Of a stretch of 64,000 nucleotides of DNA, positions 63,570 to 64,000 are shown piece after piece. The DNA is from Alkalihalobacillus sp. TS-13. GTDB lineage: Bacteria; Bacillota; Bacilli; Bacillales; Fictibacillaceae. The stretch lies in contig NZ_JAHKSI010000001.1 of NCBI RefSeq assembly GCF_019720915.1, positions 3,100,001 to 3,164,000 on the forward strand, written 5' to 3'. The notes under the pieces were generated by a model, which was given only the letters and a program-made list of their open reading frames with translations, had not been told where the DNA came from and did no database searches. A program made the translations under genes and the position numbers. The number at the start of each line of letters is the position of its first letter. Within the stretch, counting starts at the first letter, position 1.

Positions 63570-63598
63570 TTATAGACAACATCATGAAATATGTCAAT
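63570..63598 (-). promoter_or_regulatory. Consensus sigma-A promoter of the LacI operon
   Basis: On the minus strand TTGACA (63598-63593), a 17-nt spacer and TATAAT (63575-63570): a perfect vegetative promoter. Such strength suits a gene held under tight repression by the adjacent operators. Confidence 0.85.
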
Positions 63599-63641
63599 AT
63601 TCAGAATATAATAATTTAGAAGGAAGACTATACCTCGCTGA

Positions 63642-63850
63642 CTGTACCTGGCACCGATCCAAAAGCCAGTCGTACCAAGGGATACAGATCGGTGCCTGGT
63701 ACACTTTTAAAAGTCTTGCAGGACAATGGATTGAAAATGGTACCAGGTACACTTTGAAAACCCTTGTGCTACACGGGTTCCTTTTCGGTGCCTGGCACCT
63801 TTTGAAAACCGTTGGGGCACAAGGGTTAAATTGTCGTACCTGGCACCGAG
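63642..63850. repeat. GGTGCC/GGCACC hairpin repeat, copy 6
   Basis: Starts TGTACCTGGCACCGATCC and ends GTACCTGGCACCGAG, with four palindromic cores. It is the closest relative of copy 5 at 39.75 kb. Confidence 0.85.
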
Positions 63851-64000
63851 AAAATTGCGACATTTTTCGTGTTTGGTCAATCAATCGTTTGTTTGAGTGC
63901 GGGGAATGATTGTGGTTGTGGGGTTTTGGATTTCAATCAAACGTTTGTTTAACGCATATTAAAAGGACTACCCCCCTCTCCTTGATCGTGTGGGAGTTAG
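63851..64000. repeat. Duplicate of the operator/terminator block at 39.91-40.06 kb
   Basis: From AATTGCGACATTTTTCG onward the sequence follows 39913-40064 nearly base for base: CAATCAATCGTTTGTTTGA, CAATCAAACGTTTGTTTAA and the start of the GGACT...GGGAGTTAG hairpin, which the window end cuts. No gene is seen. By analogy a LacI gene stop should follow just outside the window. Confidence 0.75.

Overview
The window looks like chromosomal DNA of a low-GC, spore-former-type Bacillaceae (Bacillales). The signs are a YwqC/D/E-like tyrosine kinase cassette, a Rap-Phr quorum-sensing pair, a melibiose cluster in the Bacillus subtilis melREDCA order, inositol genes that resemble B. subtilis iol genes, AAAGGAGG-type ribosome binding sites, cre-like sites and families of dispersed intergenic repeats. 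The species cannot be fixed from sequence alone. No rRNA, tRNA, CRISPR array, transposase or phage gene was seen.

Layout. 1-6.3 kb (minus strand): exopolysaccharide/capsule operon with a chain-length/kinase-adaptor protein, tyrosine kinase, PHP phosphatase, priming sugar transferase, GT4 glycosyltransferase, pyruvyl transferase and a heparinase II/III-like protein cut by the window edge. 6.7-9.3 kb (plus): DUF5317 membrane protein, a 27-residue hydrophobic peptide and a membrane GGDEF/HD-GYP c-di-GMP protein. 9.4-10.8 kb (minus): a Rap regulator overlapped by an unusual Phr precursor carrying six identical copies of ASERGAVGD. 11-18.7 kb: envelope proteins (lytic transglycosylase with S-layer homology domains, M14 peptidase with surface modules, GT2-TagF teichoic-acid-type polymerase) and small unknowns.

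18.9-64 kb is entirely minus strand and is a carbohydrate-utilisation island of four modules. (1) melA-C-D-E-R for alpha-galactosides. (2) An amino-sugar/glycan operon: esterase, binding protein, nanE, RpiR regulator, ROK kinase, two permeases, DUF4127 and a GHL10 secreted hydrolase. It is followed by an FAD-oxidoreductase gene broken by one in-frame TGA and a secreted GH84 hexosaminidase. (3) An inositol catabolic cluster: iolI, an ABC importer, iolG, B, C, A, D, E and a LacI regulator. (4) A LacI-controlled operon with an ABC importer, a PHP/CehA-like hydrolase, an aldo/keto reductase, a TIM-barrel isomerase and a DUF5054 GH38-like protein. All four importers are CUT1-type and lack their own ATPase, so a shared MsmX-like ATPase elsewhere is implied.

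Module boundaries are marked by six copies of a hairpin-rich repeat built on GGTGCC-T-GGCACC palindromes, two copies of a second GC-rich repeat and one 52-bp minisatellite. The right edge of the window duplicates the repeat/operator/terminator block at 39.75-40.07 kb. The observation most likely to be new is the six-copy Phr pheromone precursor.
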